The translations under genes and the position numbers were made by a program. From positions 1,188,166 through 1,252,165 of the forward strand of contig NZ_BMHO01000001.1 in NCBI RefSeq assembly GCF_014640975.1: a DNA stretch of 64,000 bases. The letters run 5' to 3'. Every line of letters starts with the position of its first letter. Positions within the stretch are counted from its first letter, which is position 1. The DNA comes from Microbacterium faecale. GTDB taxonomy: Bacteria; Actinomycetota; Actinomycetes; Actinomycetales; Microbacteriaceae. Positions 1 through 10,481 of this stretch are shown piece after piece. The notes beneath the pieces are model-generated. The model was not told the origin of the DNA and did no database searches. It saw only the letters and a list, made by a program, of their open reading frames with translations.

Positions 1-1363
1 GCTCGATGAGCGAGAGGATCGTCGACTTGCCGGCGCCGGACGGGCCGACGAGAGCCACACGGGATCCGCGCGGCACGTCGAAGCTGACTCCCCGCAGGAC
101 CTCGCCATCGGCCGGGGCGACGATCTCCTGCTGCAGGTGGGCGTCGCCGGCGCTCGTTCCGATCTCCGTCGCGGCCTGACGTCGCGCTTCGACGACGTCG
201 CGTGGGTAGCGGAAGCGCACGTCTTCGAACGCGACGGCGACGTCCGCGGCTGCATTCTCGCAGGAGGGCGGCAGATCCTGCACGGATCGGGCGGATTCCG
301 ACGCTTCGGGACGCGACTCGGTAGACGATGCCGTCGTTGTGCTCGCCGCGTCGTCGGTATCCTCCTCGGGCAGGTCGAGCACCTCCTGGATCCGCCCCAG
401 CGCGCCGAGCGCCTGGCCGACGCTCGTGATCGCGCCGAACGCCGACGCGAGCGGCATGATCATGAGGAACAGGAACATCGCGAACGTCACGAGCGAGGCG
501 ACCGAGACGGCTCCGGTCGCGACACGGAGGCCGCCCACACCGAGCACGACGAGCAGCGAGACGTTCATCGCCAGGCCGGCGACGGGCACGACGAACGCCG
601 ACGCGCGCGCGACGTCGAGACCGGCGCGGTAGGCGCGCTGAGCGGATCCGCTGACCGCGTCGAGCTCGCGACGCGTCGCGCCGGCCGCGCGGATCGTGCG
701 GATCGACCCGATGGCACGCTCGATTCCGTTCGACAGGTCGCCGACGCGCTCCTGCTGTCGCTCGGTGGCCGAGCGGATCCGACCCGACAGCGCGACGACG
801 GAGATGACGGCGACGAGGAGCACGCCGACGATCGTCGCCAGCAGGATCGGGTCGATGATGAGCATCGCCACGAGCGCGCCGATGAAGATCAGCGCGTTGC
901 CGACACTGTCGGCGAGTCCCTGCGTGAGAACGGCGTAGAGGAGGGTCGTGTCGGTTCCGACGCGGCTGACGAGGTCGCCCGTTCGGCGCGCATCGAACTC
1001 GCTGATGGGCAGGTGCAGGATCCGGCGGATCAACTGCCGACGGCTCGAGAGGACGACCGCGGTGCCCGCCTTCTGCAGCAAGTAGTGCTGGTAGGCGCTC
1101 ACGCCCGACTCCACGACGACGAACGCCACGAGCCCGTACAGCAGCCATCCGAGCGGCTCCTGCGTTTCGACGTGGCGGATGACCTCACCGATCATCACCG
1201 GCTGCACGAGTGTGAACACCGCCGCGATGACCGACAGGATCGCGACCACGACGATCGCTCTCCGCTGCTCGAGGATGTACGGCACGAGCTGCCGGAAGGA
1301 GGCCCGCGGCCCGTCCCCCTTCTTCGGGCGGGAGAACGGGGATCGCCGGCGCGTTTCAGCCAT
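1..1363 (-). CDS. ABC exporter, fused TMD-NBD (3' end outside window)
   Basis: Half-transporter of the multidrug/lipid exporter type; the last part of the ATPase lies beyond the window edge. The N-terminal half (residues ~25-310) carries about six membrane segments of the type-I exporter fold. The nucleotide-binding domain begins near residue 380 with FEDVRFRYP, and Walker A is GPSGAGKST close to the left edge. Two oddities are visible: a long Ser/Thr/Glu-rich linker between the domains, and roughly 30 extra residues between the A-loop region (FRYP) and the strand before Walker A. The ATG lies 8 bp after the stop of the small HTH gene, so the two probably form one operon under that regulator. 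The substrate cannot be told from sequence. Confidence 0.9.
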   Translation of the reverse strand, partial: MAETRRRSPFSRPKKGDGPRASFRQLVPYILEQRRAIVVVAILSVIAAVFTLVQPVMIGEVIRHVETQEPLGWLLYGLVAFVVVESGVSAYQHYLLQKAGTAVVLSSRRQLIRRILHLPISEFDARRTGDLVSRVGTDTTLLYAVLTQGLADSVGNALIFIGALVAMLIIDPILLATIVGVLLVAVISVVALSGRIRSATERQQERVGDLSNGIERAIGSIRTIRAAGATRRELDAVSGSAQRAYRAGLDVARASAFVVPVAGLAMNVSLLVVLGVGGLRVATGAVSVASLVTFAMFLFLMIMPLASAFGAITSVGQALGALGRIQEVLDLPEEDTDDAASTTTASSTESRPEASESARSVQDLPPSCENAAADVAVAFEDVRFRYPRDVVEARRQAATEIGTSAGDAHLQQEIVAPADGEVLRGVSFDVPRGSRVALVGPSGAGKSTILSLIE

Positions 1364-1371
1364 GGGCGGCG

Positions 1372-1575
1372 TCACTTCTTTCCGTACTTCTTGTGTGCGG
1401 CCTGCTTCGTGATTCCGAGGGCGTGCGCGATCGCCTCCCAGGAGTACCCGCCCGCGCGAGCGCGGCGGACGAGGGCTTCCTCTTCGCGGTTCAGCGCACG
1501 CCGCGCCTCGGCGACCTGCGCGAGCGCGGCAAGGGGCTCTCTCGGGGCACCACCCGAAATGGTCCTGACGGCCAT
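1372..1575 (-). CDS. small HTH DNA-binding protein
   Basis: A 67-residue protein whose C-terminal half reads as a helix-turn-helix (YSWEAIAHALGITKQAAHKK). It has no other domain, and the family name is not clear to me. It is the first gene of a two-gene unit with the ABC exporter. An 18-bp perfect palindrome sits 1 bp upstream of its ATG and covers a -10 box (TATAGT). The -10 lies 6 nt from the ATG, which predicts a leaderless mRNA. A simple reading is an autorepressor that also controls the exporter. Confidence 0.8.
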   Translation of the reverse strand: MAVRTISGGAPREPLAALAQVAEARRALNREEEALVRRARAGGYSWEAIAHALGITKQAAHKKYGKK

Positions 1576-1576
1576 G

Positions 1577-1594
1577 CGTCAACTATAGTTGACG
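1577..1594 (-). promoter_or_regulatory. palindromic operator over leaderless promoter of HTH-exporter operon
   Basis: The sequence CGTCAACTATAGTTGACG is a perfect 18-bp palindrome. On the minus strand it contains TATAGT, placed 6 nt before the ATG at 1575, with TGGACG 17 bp further upstream as a -35 (4/6 match to TTGACA). A dimeric repressor bound here would cover the -10. The palindrome is seen directly; the operator role is inferred. Confidence 0.6.
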
Positions 1595-1619
1595 TTGCGC
1601 ATGTCGTCCAGCGGGCGAC

Positions 1620-1967
1620 CTACCAGAGGATCGCGATGGACGCGTTGGCGAGCGTCAGCAGTCCGATCAGCCAGAAGATCGCCGCGGGAACGGATCCGGT
1701 GCGCTTCTGGCGCGCCCCGCCGATGCCGAGCAGTGCGCCGACCACGACGACGACGATGAGCTTCACGCCGATCTTCATGTAGTTCATGTCGCCGTCGAGT
1801 CCCCACGGCGCGGCGAGTGCGAGGCCTGCGACGAGGGCGATCACGAGACCCCATTGCATGACCTTCGAGACACCTCGCTTGCCGAAGAGCTCGACGATCC
1901 AGCCACCGAAGAGTACCGCGAACCCGATGAGGTGGACGATGATGACGACGTCGCGCAAGATATCCAT
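1620..1967 (-). CDS. small integral membrane protein
   Basis: A 115-residue protein made almost entirely of four hydrophobic segments (around residues 7-28, 37-54, 64-83 and 92-114) with short charged loops. No catalytic motif is visible and I do not recognise a function. A TAAGGT box 6 nt before the ATG suggests its own leaderless promoter, even though it follows ribH by only 19 bp on the same strand. Confidence 0.75.
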   Translation of the reverse strand: MDILRDVVIIVHLIGFAVLFGGWIVELFGKRGVSKVMQWGLVIALVAGLALAAPWGLDGDMNYMKIGVKLIVVVVVGALLGIGGARQKRTGSVPAAIFWLIGLLTLANASIAILW

Positions 1968-1986
1968 GCTTCTACCTTACGTAGAA

Positions 1987-2460
1987 TTATGCGGAAAGGC
2001 CACGCAGCGCGATCACCGCGCGCACCGCGGCGTCGGCGGCCTCGAAGCCCTTGTCCTCCCGGGATCCGGGAAGCCCCGAGCGATCGAGACCCTGCTGCTC
2101 ATCGTCGACCGTCAGCACGCCGAATCCCACCGGCTTGCCAGTGTCGAGGGCCACCCGCGTCAGGCCGTCGGTCGCCGAGGCCGAGATGTACTCGAAGTGG
2201 GGGGTGCCACCGCGGATGATCACGCCGAGCGCCACCACCGCGTCCGCGCCCTGCTGGAGGGCGGCCTTCGACACGACGGGCAGTTCGAATGCGCCGGCGA
2301 CACGGACCACGCGATAGTCGGCATTCGCCTGCTCGAGCATGCGCTCCGCACCCGCGACGAGCGCGTCCGAGAGCGTCTGGTGCCAGGCTCCGGCGACGAC
2401 GACGATCCTCATTCCGGTCGCGTCGACCCCACCCTGCTGAGGCTGTCCGGTGCCGCTCAC
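1987..2460 (-). CDS. ribH: 6,7-dimethyl-8-ribityllumazine synthase
   Basis: Condenses 5-amino-6-ribitylaminouracil with 3,4-dihydroxy-2-butanone 4-phosphate, the penultimate step of riboflavin synthesis. The 157-residue protein has the family landmarks AGAFELP, ALGVIIRGGTPHFEYI and GVLTVDDEQQ. The GTG start is chosen because it overlaps the ribBA stop by 4 nt (GTGA), giving translational coupling. Last gene of the riboflavin operon. Confidence 0.95.
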   Translation of the reverse strand: MSGTGQPQQGGVDATGMRIVVVAGAWHQTLSDALVAGAERMLEQANADYRVVRVAGAFELPVVSKAALQQGADAVVALGVIIRGGTPHFEYISASATDGLTRVALDTGKPVGFGVLTVDDEQQGLDRSGLPGSREDKGFEAADAAVRAVIALRGLSA

Positions 2461-3737
2461 TGGTCTGTCCCTTCGTGCATGCGCGCGACGGCTTCGTGCA
2501 GCGCGTCCTCGCCGATGATGTGGCCCATGCGGTCGCGCTTGGTCTCGAGATACTGATGATTGTTCGGGCCCACGCCCACGATGAGCGGCACCTGTTCGTC
2601 GACGTCGATTCCGAACGAGCGCAGCTGCTCGACCTTGTCGGTGTTGTTCGTCAGCAGGCGGAGGCGCCCGATGCCGAGGTCGGCGAGGATCGATGCCGCG
2701 GCGGCGTAGTCGCGGGCGTCGGCCGGGAGCCCCAGCTCGATGTTCGCGTCGAGAGTGTCGAACCCGCGCTCCTGCAGCGCGTAGGCGCGCAGCTTGTTGA
2801 TGAGGCCGATGCCGCGGCCCTCGTGCCCGCGCATGTAGATCACGACGCCGCCCTCGGATGCGATGCTCGCCAGCGCCGCGTCGAGCTGCGGACCGCACTC
2901 GCACTTGAGGGATCCGAGCGCCTCTCCCGTGAGGCACTCGGAGTGCACGCGCACGAGCGGCGCCGTCGTCGTGAGGTCGCCCGACACGATCGCGAGGTGG
3001 TCGGTTCCGGTCGCGCGATCCCTATATGCCAGGAAACGCATATCACCGTGCTCGGTCGGGATCACGGTGTCGGCCCGCAGACTCACCGTGCGCGTGGCGA
3101 CGGGGTCGCCGCTGCGCGGATCCACGGCGTCGAGGTGCGCGGCGAGCTCCTCGATCGTGATCACCGGGACGTCCGACTCGCGACCGAGTTCGAGCAGCTC
3201 CGGCAGGCGCATCATCTCGCCGTCGTCGGCGATGACCTCACCGATGACCGCCACGGGCGAGAGGCCAGCGAGGCGCATCAGGTCGACGGCGGCCTCGGTG
3301 TGGCCAGCGCGCTCGCGCACGCCGCCGGGGCGCGCTCGGAGCGGCAGGATGTGCCCGGGGCGGATGACGTTGGCGGAGGTGGCATCCGGGTTCGCGAGCA
3401 CGTTGAGCGTGCGGGAGCGGTCACTCGCGCTGATTCCCGTGGTGATGCCCTCTGCGGCGTCGACGGACACCGTGTATGCGGTTCCGCGCATGTCTTCGTT
3501 GCGCGCCACCATGGGCGGGAGGTCGAGGCGGTCGGCCCATTCCTCCGGCATCGGAGCACACAGGTATCCGGAGGTGCGGTGCACCATCCACGCGATTGCC
3601 GCCGGCGTGGCGAGCTCGGCGGAGAGGATCACGTCTCCCTCGTTCTCACGGTCCTCATCGTCGGCGACGAGGACGGGACGCCCCTCGCGCAGCGCGGCGA
3701 TCGCGTCGTCGATCGACGACAGCTGACGGTCGGTCAT
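2457..3737 (-). CDS. ribBA: bifunctional DHBP synthase / GTP cyclohydrolase II
   Basis: Supplies both branches of riboflavin synthesis. The N-terminal domain (residues ~1-205) makes 3,4-dihydroxy-2-butanone 4-phosphate from ribulose 5-phosphate and has the acidic motif DDEDRENEGDVI. The C-terminal domain (~210-426) opens GTP and has the zinc-binding cysteines in ECLTGEALGSLKCECG, followed by RGHEGRGIGL. Both active sites look intact at 426 residues. The ATG overlaps the ribE stop by 4 nt. It belongs to the operon behind the FMN riboswitch. Confidence 0.97.
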   Translation of the reverse strand: MTDRQLSSIDDAIAALREGRPVLVADDEDRENEGDVILSAELATPAAIAWMVHRTSGYLCAPMPEEWADRLDLPPMVARNEDMRGTAYTVSVDAAEGITTGISASDRSRTLNVLANPDATSANVIRPGHILPLRARPGGVRERAGHTEAAVDLMRLAGLSPVAVIGEVIADDGEMMRLPELLELGRESDVPVITIEELAAHLDAVDPRSGDPVATRTVSLRADTVIPTEHGDMRFLAYRDRATGTDHLAIVSGDLTTTAPLVRVHSECLTGEALGSLKCECGPQLDAALASIASEGGVVIYMRGHEGRGIGLINKLRAYALQERGFDTLDANIELGLPADARDYAAAASILADLGIGRLRLLTNNTDKVEQLRSFGIDVDEQVPLIVGVGPNNHQYLETKRDRMGHIIGEDALHEAVARMHEGTDQ

Positions 3738-4360
3738 CGTGTCTTCTCCCTGAGGGTCGAGAACGCCGCGAGTCGCTGCACGTGGCGGGCCAGGATGTCG
3801 GTTTCGACGTTGACGCGGTCGCCCGCGCGGAGCTCACCGAAGGTTGTCGCGCGCAGGGTCTCCGGGATCAGCGAGACTTCGAGCCAGTGCTGATCCGCGT
3901 CGGGCGCGCTCACGTCGCTCACCGTCAGTGATGTGCCGTCGAGCGTGATGGATCCCTTGTCGACGACGAGCGGTGCGAGCTCGGCGGAGATCCCGATGCG
4001 AATCACCTGCCACTGTTCGCCGGGCGTCACGGACACGACGGTGCCGGTGCCATCGACGTGCCCCTGGACGATGTGGCCCCCCAGTCGGGCATCGACGGCG
4101 AGGGCGCGCTCGACGTTCACGCGTCGGCCCGGGGCGACGCCCTCGAGGGTCGACATGTCGAGCGTCTGCTTCATGACATCGGCGGTGAAGGCGTCGAGCG
4201 TCCAGTCCACGACGGTGAGGCACACGCCGCTGACGGCGATCGACTCGCCGTGTCGCACGCCGTCGACGACCGTCGGCGCATGGATCGTCAGGCGCACGCC
4301 GTCGCCGGAGGGATCGACCGCGGCGATGCGACCGACCTCCTCGATGATTCCGGTGAACAT
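3734..4360 (-). CDS. ribE: riboflavin synthase alpha subunit
   Basis: Dismutates two 6,7-dimethyl-8-ribityllumazine molecules to riboflavin. The 208-residue protein starts with the hallmark MFTGIIEEVG and shows the two tandem lumazine-binding barrels (about residues 1-97 and 98-200). The second starts near the GHIVQGHVDGTG motif. It overlaps ribD by 1 nt and ribBA by 4 nt, consistent with a tightly coupled operon. Confidence 0.96.
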   Translation of the reverse strand: MFTGIIEEVGRIAAVDPSGDGVRLTIHAPTVVDGVRHGESIAVSGVCLTVVDWTLDAFTADVMKQTLDMSTLEGVAPGRRVNVERALAVDARLGGHIVQGHVDGTGTVVSVTPGEQWQVIRIGISAELAPLVVDKGSITLDGTSLTVSDVSAPDADQHWLEVSLIPETLRATTFGELRAGDRVNVETDILARHVQRLAAFSTLREKTR

Positions 4361-5409
4361 CAGCTCATCTCTCCTTCTGTGGCTGAGGGACTGGGGGCGC
4401 CGCTCGCCGGGCGAGCGACCAGCAGCAGGTCATCGCCGAGAGTGTCGACAGACGTGATGGTGAAGCGTCGCTGCTCGGAGATCGTCGTGACACCGATGTC
4501 GGTGAGCGCCGCCCGCGGGCCGCCGATGAGGGTCGGCGCGATGTACGTCAGCACCTCGTCGGCGAAGCCGCTGGCGAGGAACGCGCTCGCGAGTGTGGGG
4601 CCGCCTTCGACGAAGACGCGGTACAGGCCGCGATCGAAGAGATCGTCGAGAACTGCGGCGAGGTCGTGCGTCGCATGCACGATCGGCGTGCGGGGGTGCG
4701 CGTGGATCCGAGCCGACGGCGGCACCGCGCGCGTGCCGATGACGACGGGAACCGGCTGCGCCTGGAAGAGGGCCGATGTCTCGGAATCCCTCGCCGTGAG
4801 CGCCGGATCATCAGCGACGACGGTGCCCGTGCCGACGACGATCGCGTCCGCCTCCGCGCGGCGGCGGTGCACATCCGCGCGGGCCACGGGCCCGGTGATC
4901 CACTGGCTCGTCCCGTCGGCCGCGGCCGCGCGGCCGTCGAGGCTCTGTGCCCACTTGACCGTCACGTGCGGGCGGTCGAGTTCGCGTGCCGTGAGCCATG
5001 GATCCAGGAACGCGCGCGCCTCATCGCCGAGCACGCCGGCTTCGACGTCGATGCCGGCAGCGCGCAGGCGTTCGGCCCCGCCGCCCTCTTTCGTGCCCGG
5101 ATCCGGAAGGGCGTAGACGACGCGCGCGACGCCCGCCGCGATGAGCGCCTCGGCGCACGGGCCGGTACGTCCGGTGTGATTGCAGGGCTCGAGCGTGACG
5201 ATCGCCGTCGCGCCCGCCGCGCTGCCGAGGTGGCTGAGGGCGTCGACCTCCGCGTGTGCGGTGCCAGCCCCGTGGTGCCAGCCCTCGGCGAGCGTCTCGC
5301 CACTGGGGGAGAGGAGGAGCGCGCCGACCTGGGGATTGCGGGTGCGGCGACCGCGTGCGGCGAGTTCAAGCGCGCGACGCATCGCGGCGATCTCGGCGTC
5401 GGTGGCCAT
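4360..5409 (-). CDS. ribD: bifunctional riboflavin deaminase-reductase
   Basis: Deaminates and then reduces the GTP-cyclohydrolase product. The N-terminal deaminase domain has the zinc motif HAEVDAL plus PCNHTGRTGPCAEAL (residues ~35-85). The C-terminal half is the NADPH-dependent reductase (~150-345). The start at 5409 is preferred over the in-frame GTG at 5436 because AAGGG lies 8 nt upstream. It is the first gene after the FMN riboswitch, so its translation or transcription should fall when FMN is plentiful. Confidence 0.94.
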   Translation of the reverse strand: MATDAEIAAMRRALELAARGRRTRNPQVGALLLSPSGETLAEGWHHGAGTAHAEVDALSHLGSAAGATAIVTLEPCNHTGRTGPCAEALIAAGVARVVYALPDPGTKEGGGAERLRAAGIDVEAGVLGDEARAFLDPWLTARELDRPHVTVKWAQSLDGRAAAADGTSQWITGPVARADVHRRRAEADAIVVGTGTVVADDPALTARDSETSALFQAQPVPVVIGTRAVPPSARIHAHPRTPIVHATHDLAAVLDDLFDRGLYRVFVEGGPTLASAFLASGFADEVLTYIAPTLIGGPRAALTDIGVTTISEQRRFTITSVDTLGDDLLLVARPASGAPSPSATEGEMS

Positions 5410-5469
5410 GTCCGGATCCCTTCGGTCTGTCGACACCGGGGTTCACGGAACGGGCCCATACAGGCTCGT

Positions 5470-5603
5470 CGTGCTGCCTCCCATCCGGACTAGCAGGTCA
5501 CCCTGCATCACCGTCGGTTCCGGAATTACACCGGATCACCCCCACGTCAGTGGGGATCGCGGACTTTACCGCCGGTTCGGATTCACACCGACCCCGGAGC
5601 ACG
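5470..5603 (-). ncRNA. FMN riboswitch (RFN element)
   Basis: Lies just upstream of ribD and reads on the minus strand. Conserved RFN blocks are visible: ACCGGCGGTAAAGTCCGCGA, then ATCCGGTGTAATTCCGG, ACCGACGGTGA and AGTCCGGATGGGAGG. The closing helix P1 pairs CGTGCT with AGCACG at the two ends (5598-5603 with 5470-5475). A TATGCT box at 5614-5619 could be the -10, placing the transcript start just before P1. About 60 nt separate it from ribD. I could not decide whether it acts on transcription or translation. Confidence 0.95.
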
Positions 5604-5708
5604 TTCTCCAGCAAGCATAACGTGCCCCGTCAGAATGTATTCCCGCGGGCAGGCGCGAAACGCAGTCACCTCCGCGGGGATCGGCTCGCGCGGGGAGCGA
5701 AGCAGTGC

Positions 5709-7278
<1,570 letters not shown>

Positions 7279-7299
7279 CTACGGCGCACCGCTCGGCGC

Positions 7300-8229
7300 T
7301 CATGTCGGCCGGCGATCTGATAGCGGCGCGTGCGTCTCGATCGCGGCGACCTCGCCGCCGCGGCGCACGTGCACCACGGTGAAGGATCCCGTCTCGAGCG
7401 CGGCGGCGCGACGCAGTTCGGTCGACGGCGGCGTTCCGGTCTCGCTCGCGATCGCCTCCATGATCTCGGGCAGTACGGGGCCGTGGGAGCACAGCACGGC
7501 TCCCTTCTGCTTGCGGATCCGTTTGGCGACGATCGACGCGACGTCGCCGTCCTGCGCGGCCCACGCGTCCTGGCTGATCGCGTCGCTGACGTGCACGCGG
7601 CGCCCGAGCTTCTTCGACAGCGGCGCCACAGTCTGCTGGCAGCGCAGCGCTGACGAGGCGATGATGCGCCGCACGCCGAACGCCTTCAGCGGACGCACTG
7701 CGGCCTTCGCCTGCTTCTCGCCGCGCGGCGCGAGGGGCCGCTCGCTGTCGACGGGGGCGGATCCGGCGGTGCCGTGCCGCAACAGGACGATCGGAAAGGT
7801 GTCGAGCCCGTCGGCGGCGATGAGCTCCTCGAACCGCGTGAGCACTTCGCGGTCGACGGGGTAGCTGACCTTCTTCCGCGCTTTCTTGAGTGACAGCCAC
7901 TCGAGCGCGGCGATCTCCTTGTTCGGCGTGAAATCCGAGGCCTCGATCGCCTCGGGCGTCGCCTCCACCGCCCAGTAGTGCACGAGCTTCTCGCGCCCCG
8001 ACGGCAGGTGATACTCGACGCACCCGAGCGGCGGCCCGAGTTCTCCGCGGATCCCCGTCTCCTCGGCGATCTCCCGCACCGCGGTCTCCGGGAAGGTCTC
8101 GCCCGGATCGAGCTTGCCCTTCGCGAACGACAGGTCGCGGAACTTCTTCCGGTACACGAGCAGCACCTGGATGCGGTCGTCGACCCGGCGCCAGACGACG
8201 CCGCCGGCCGCGAGGACGCGCCGGCCCAC
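7300..8229 (-). CDS. NUDIX hydrolase fused to histidine phosphatase
   Basis: A 309-residue two-domain protein. The N-terminal NUDIX domain (residues ~5-140) contains a complete NUDIX box starting at GKLDPGETFPETAVREIAEE. The C-terminal part (~155-300) is a SixA-like histidine phosphatase with the catalytic LLRHGTAG and a second histidine in LCSHGPVLPE. This arrangement matches actinobacterial MutT1-type proteins, which act on oxidised or diadenosine nucleotides; the substrate here is inferred. The GTG start lies 2 bp after the ppk1 stop, so it is almost certainly co-transcribed with ppk1. Confidence 0.9.
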   Translation of the reverse strand: MGRRVLAAGGVVWRRVDDRIQVLLVYRKKFRDLSFAKGKLDPGETFPETAVREIAEETGIRGELGPPLGCVEYHLPSGREKLVHYWAVEATPEAIEASDFTPNKEIAALEWLSLKKARKKVSYPVDREVLTRFEELIAADGLDTFPIVLLRHGTAGSAPVDSERPLAPRGEKQAKAAVRPLKAFGVRRIIASSALRCQQTVAPLSKKLGRRVHVSDAISQDAWAAQDGDVASIVAKRIRKQKGAVLCSHGPVLPEIMEAIASETGTPPSTELRRAAALETGSFTVVHVRRGGEVAAIETHAPLSDRRPT

Positions 8230-8231
8230 CC

Positions 8232-10436
8232 TCAGCGCCTCGTCTGCCGGGAGCGCCGGCGCCGCTGGATCAGGGACATCGTCGTGTCCTGCACGTCGGC
8301 GAGCGGCTCGCCGTCGGCGCTGAGGTGGTGCCGCGTCCACGAGCCGTTCTCGCCGAGATGCCAGGTCGCGGATCCCTCGTTCATCGCGAGGTCGACGTAG
8401 TTGATGAGGTCCTGCATGTGGCGCGGATCCGTGACCTGCACCAGCGCTTCGACGCGTCGGTCGAGGTTGCGGTGCATCATGTCGGCGCTGCCGATGTAGA
8501 CCGTCGCATCCTCTCCCTCGCCGAACGCGAAGATGCGCGAGTGCTCGAGGTAGCGTCCGAGCACGCTGCGCACGCGGATGTTGTCGCTCACGCCCGGCAG
8601 ATCCACGCGCAGGCTGCAGATGCCGCGCACCCAGACGTCGACTCTCACGCCGGCCATCGAGGCCCGGTAGAGCGCGTCGATGATCTGTTCGTCCACCATC
8701 GAGTTGACCTTGATGCGCACGTACGCGGGTTTGCCCTCCGCAGCCCGGCGCGTCTCGCGATCGATGCGCTTCAGGAGTCCCTTGCGCAGGTGGAGCGGCG
8801 CGGTCAGCAGGCGCTTGAACTTCTTCTCGATCGCGTAGCCGCTCAGCTCGTTGAACAGACGCGTGACGTCGCGGCCGACCACCGGATCGCACGTGAACAG
8901 GCCGATGTCCTCGTACAGGCGGCTTGTCTTGGGGTTGTAGTTTCCGGTGCCCACGTGCGTGTAGTGGCGGAGCTTGCCGTGCTCCTCGCGCAGCACCGAC
9001 GCGATCTTGCAGTGGGTCTTGAGCCCCACGAGACCGTAGACGACGTGCACGCCGGACTTCTCGAGGATCCGCGCCCATTCGATGTTGTTGGCCTCGTCGA
9101 AGCGCGCCTTCACCTCGACCAGCGCGAGCACCTGCTTGCCGTTCTCGGCGGCGTCGATGAGGGCCTGCACGATCGGGCTGTCGCCCGAGGTGCGGTACAG
9201 CGTCTGTTTGATCGCGAGCACCTGCGGATCCCGCGCGGCCTGCTCGAGGAACGTCTGCACGCTGGTGGCGAACGACTCGTAGGGGTGGTGCACGAGCACG
9301 TCGCCCTTGCGGATCTGCGCGAAGACGTCGGCCTTGGCGTGCTTCGAATCGGAGTCGACGGGCTGGAACGCCAGCGCCGTCACCGGGACGTGCTTGTTGT
9401 AGCGCAGGTCGGGGCGATCGACCTTGTTCAGCTGGAAGAGGGCGCGCAGGTCGAGCGGAGCGGGGAGGCGGTACACCTCCTGGTGAGTGATGTCGAGCTC
9501 GTCGAGCAGCAGTTCGAGAGTCACGTCATCCATGTCCTCGGTGATCTCGAGGCGGATCGGCGGCCCGAACCGGCGCCGCAGCAGCTCCTCCTCGAGCGCC
9601 TGGATGAGGTTCTCCGACTCGTCCTCCTCGATCACCATGTCTTCGTTCCGCGTGAGGCGGAAGGCGTGGTGCTCGATCAGCTCCATGCCGGGGAACAGCT
9701 CGTCGAGGTGCTGGGCGATCAGCATCTCGAGCGGCAGGAATCGGTCGCGCGGGCTGTCGGGATCGTCCGCGCCGTCGGCCTCGCTCGGCACGCGGATGGC
9801 GCGCGGCAGCATGGGTGGCACCTTGATGCGCGCGAACTCCTCGCGGCCGGTCCGCGAATGACGGATCCGCACCGCGAGGTTGAGCGACAGCCCCGAGATG
9901 TAGGGAAAGGGGTGGGCCGGGTCCACGGCGAGCGGCATGAGGACCGGGTAGACGTACTCTTCGAAGTACTCGTACAGGAGGGTCCGCTCGCGCTCGGTGA
10001 GGTGATCCCATTCGACGAACTCGATCTTCTCCGCCGCGAGCGCGGGGCGCACGTCCTCGCTCCAGACGCGCGCGTGCCGCTCCTGCAGGTCGTGCGCCAT
10101 GTTGCTGATCCACTCGAGCACCTTCTGCGGCGTCGTGCCGATGTTCGTGGGCACCGCGAGGCCGGTGACGATGCGGCGCTTGAGGCCAGCGACGCGCACC
10201 ATGAAGAACTCGTCGAGGTTGCTCGCGAAGATCGCGAGGAAGTTCGCCCGCTCCAGCAGGGGCACGGTGGGATCCTCCGCGAGCTCGAGCACGCGCTGGT
10301 TGAACGCGAGCCAGCTCAGCTCGCGGTCGAAGTAGCGGTGATCGGGCAGGTCGGATCCGGCGGCCTCGATCAGCTCATCGAAGTCGTCATCCTCCGAGTC
10401 GCCCAGCCCGGTGTCGACGATCGTGGAGTCGGTCAT
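8232..10436 (-). CDS. ppk1: polyphosphate kinase 1
   Basis: Makes and degrades inorganic polyphosphate from ATP. The 734-residue protein begins its conserved region at [17 protein letters not shown] and carries the catalytic stretch [16 protein letters not shown] ... LKTHCK ... [12 protein letters not shown], which includes the phosphorylated histidine region. The ATG at 10436 is chosen because AGGA lies 8 nt upstream; an in-frame start 9 nt earlier has no room for it. It pairs with the NUDIX/phosphatase gene downstream. Confidence 0.96.
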   Translation of the reverse strand: MTDSTIVDTGLGDSEDDDFDELIEAAGSDLPDHRYFDRELSWLAFNQRVLELAEDPTVPLLERANFLAIFASNLDEFFMVRVAGLKRRIVTGLAVPTNIGTTPQKVLEWISNMAHDLQERHARVWSEDVRPALAAEKIEFVEWDHLTERERTLLYEYFEEYVYPVLMPLAVDPAHPFPYISGLSLNLAVRIRHSRTGREEFARIKVPPMLPRAIRVPSEADGADDPDSPRDRFLPLEMLIAQHLDELFPGMELIEHHAFRLTRNEDMVIEEDESENLIQALEEELLRRRFGPPIRLEITEDMDDVTLELLLDELDITHQEVYRLPAPLDLRALFQLNKVDRPDLRYNKHVPVTALAFQPVDSDSKHAKADVFAQIRKGDVLVHHPYESFATSVQTFLEQAARDPQVLAIKQTLYRTSGDSPIVQALIDAAENGKQVLALVEVKARFDEANNIEWARILEKSGVHVVYGLVGLKTHCKIASVLREEHGKLRHYTHVGTGNYNPKTSRLYEDIGLFTCDPVVGRDVTRLFNELSGYAIEKKFKRLLTAPLHLRKGLLKRIDRETRRAAEGKPAYVRIKVNSMVDEQIIDALYRASMAGVRVDVWVRGICSLRVDLPGVSDNIRVRSVLGRYLEHSRIFAFGEGEDATVYIGSADMMHRNLDRRVEALVQVTDPRHMQDLINYVDLAMNEGSATWHLGENGSWTRHHLSADGEPLADVQDTTMSLIQRRRRSRQTRR

Positions 10437-10481
10437 GCGTTCCATCCTGACACCGGGAGGGAAATCCAGGGTGAATTCTCG

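Noticed and set aside
2289..3893. 534-residue plus-strand frame over the riboflavin genes
   Set aside because: The minus strand encodes ribBA and ribE with intact catalytic motifs; the plus frame shows none.
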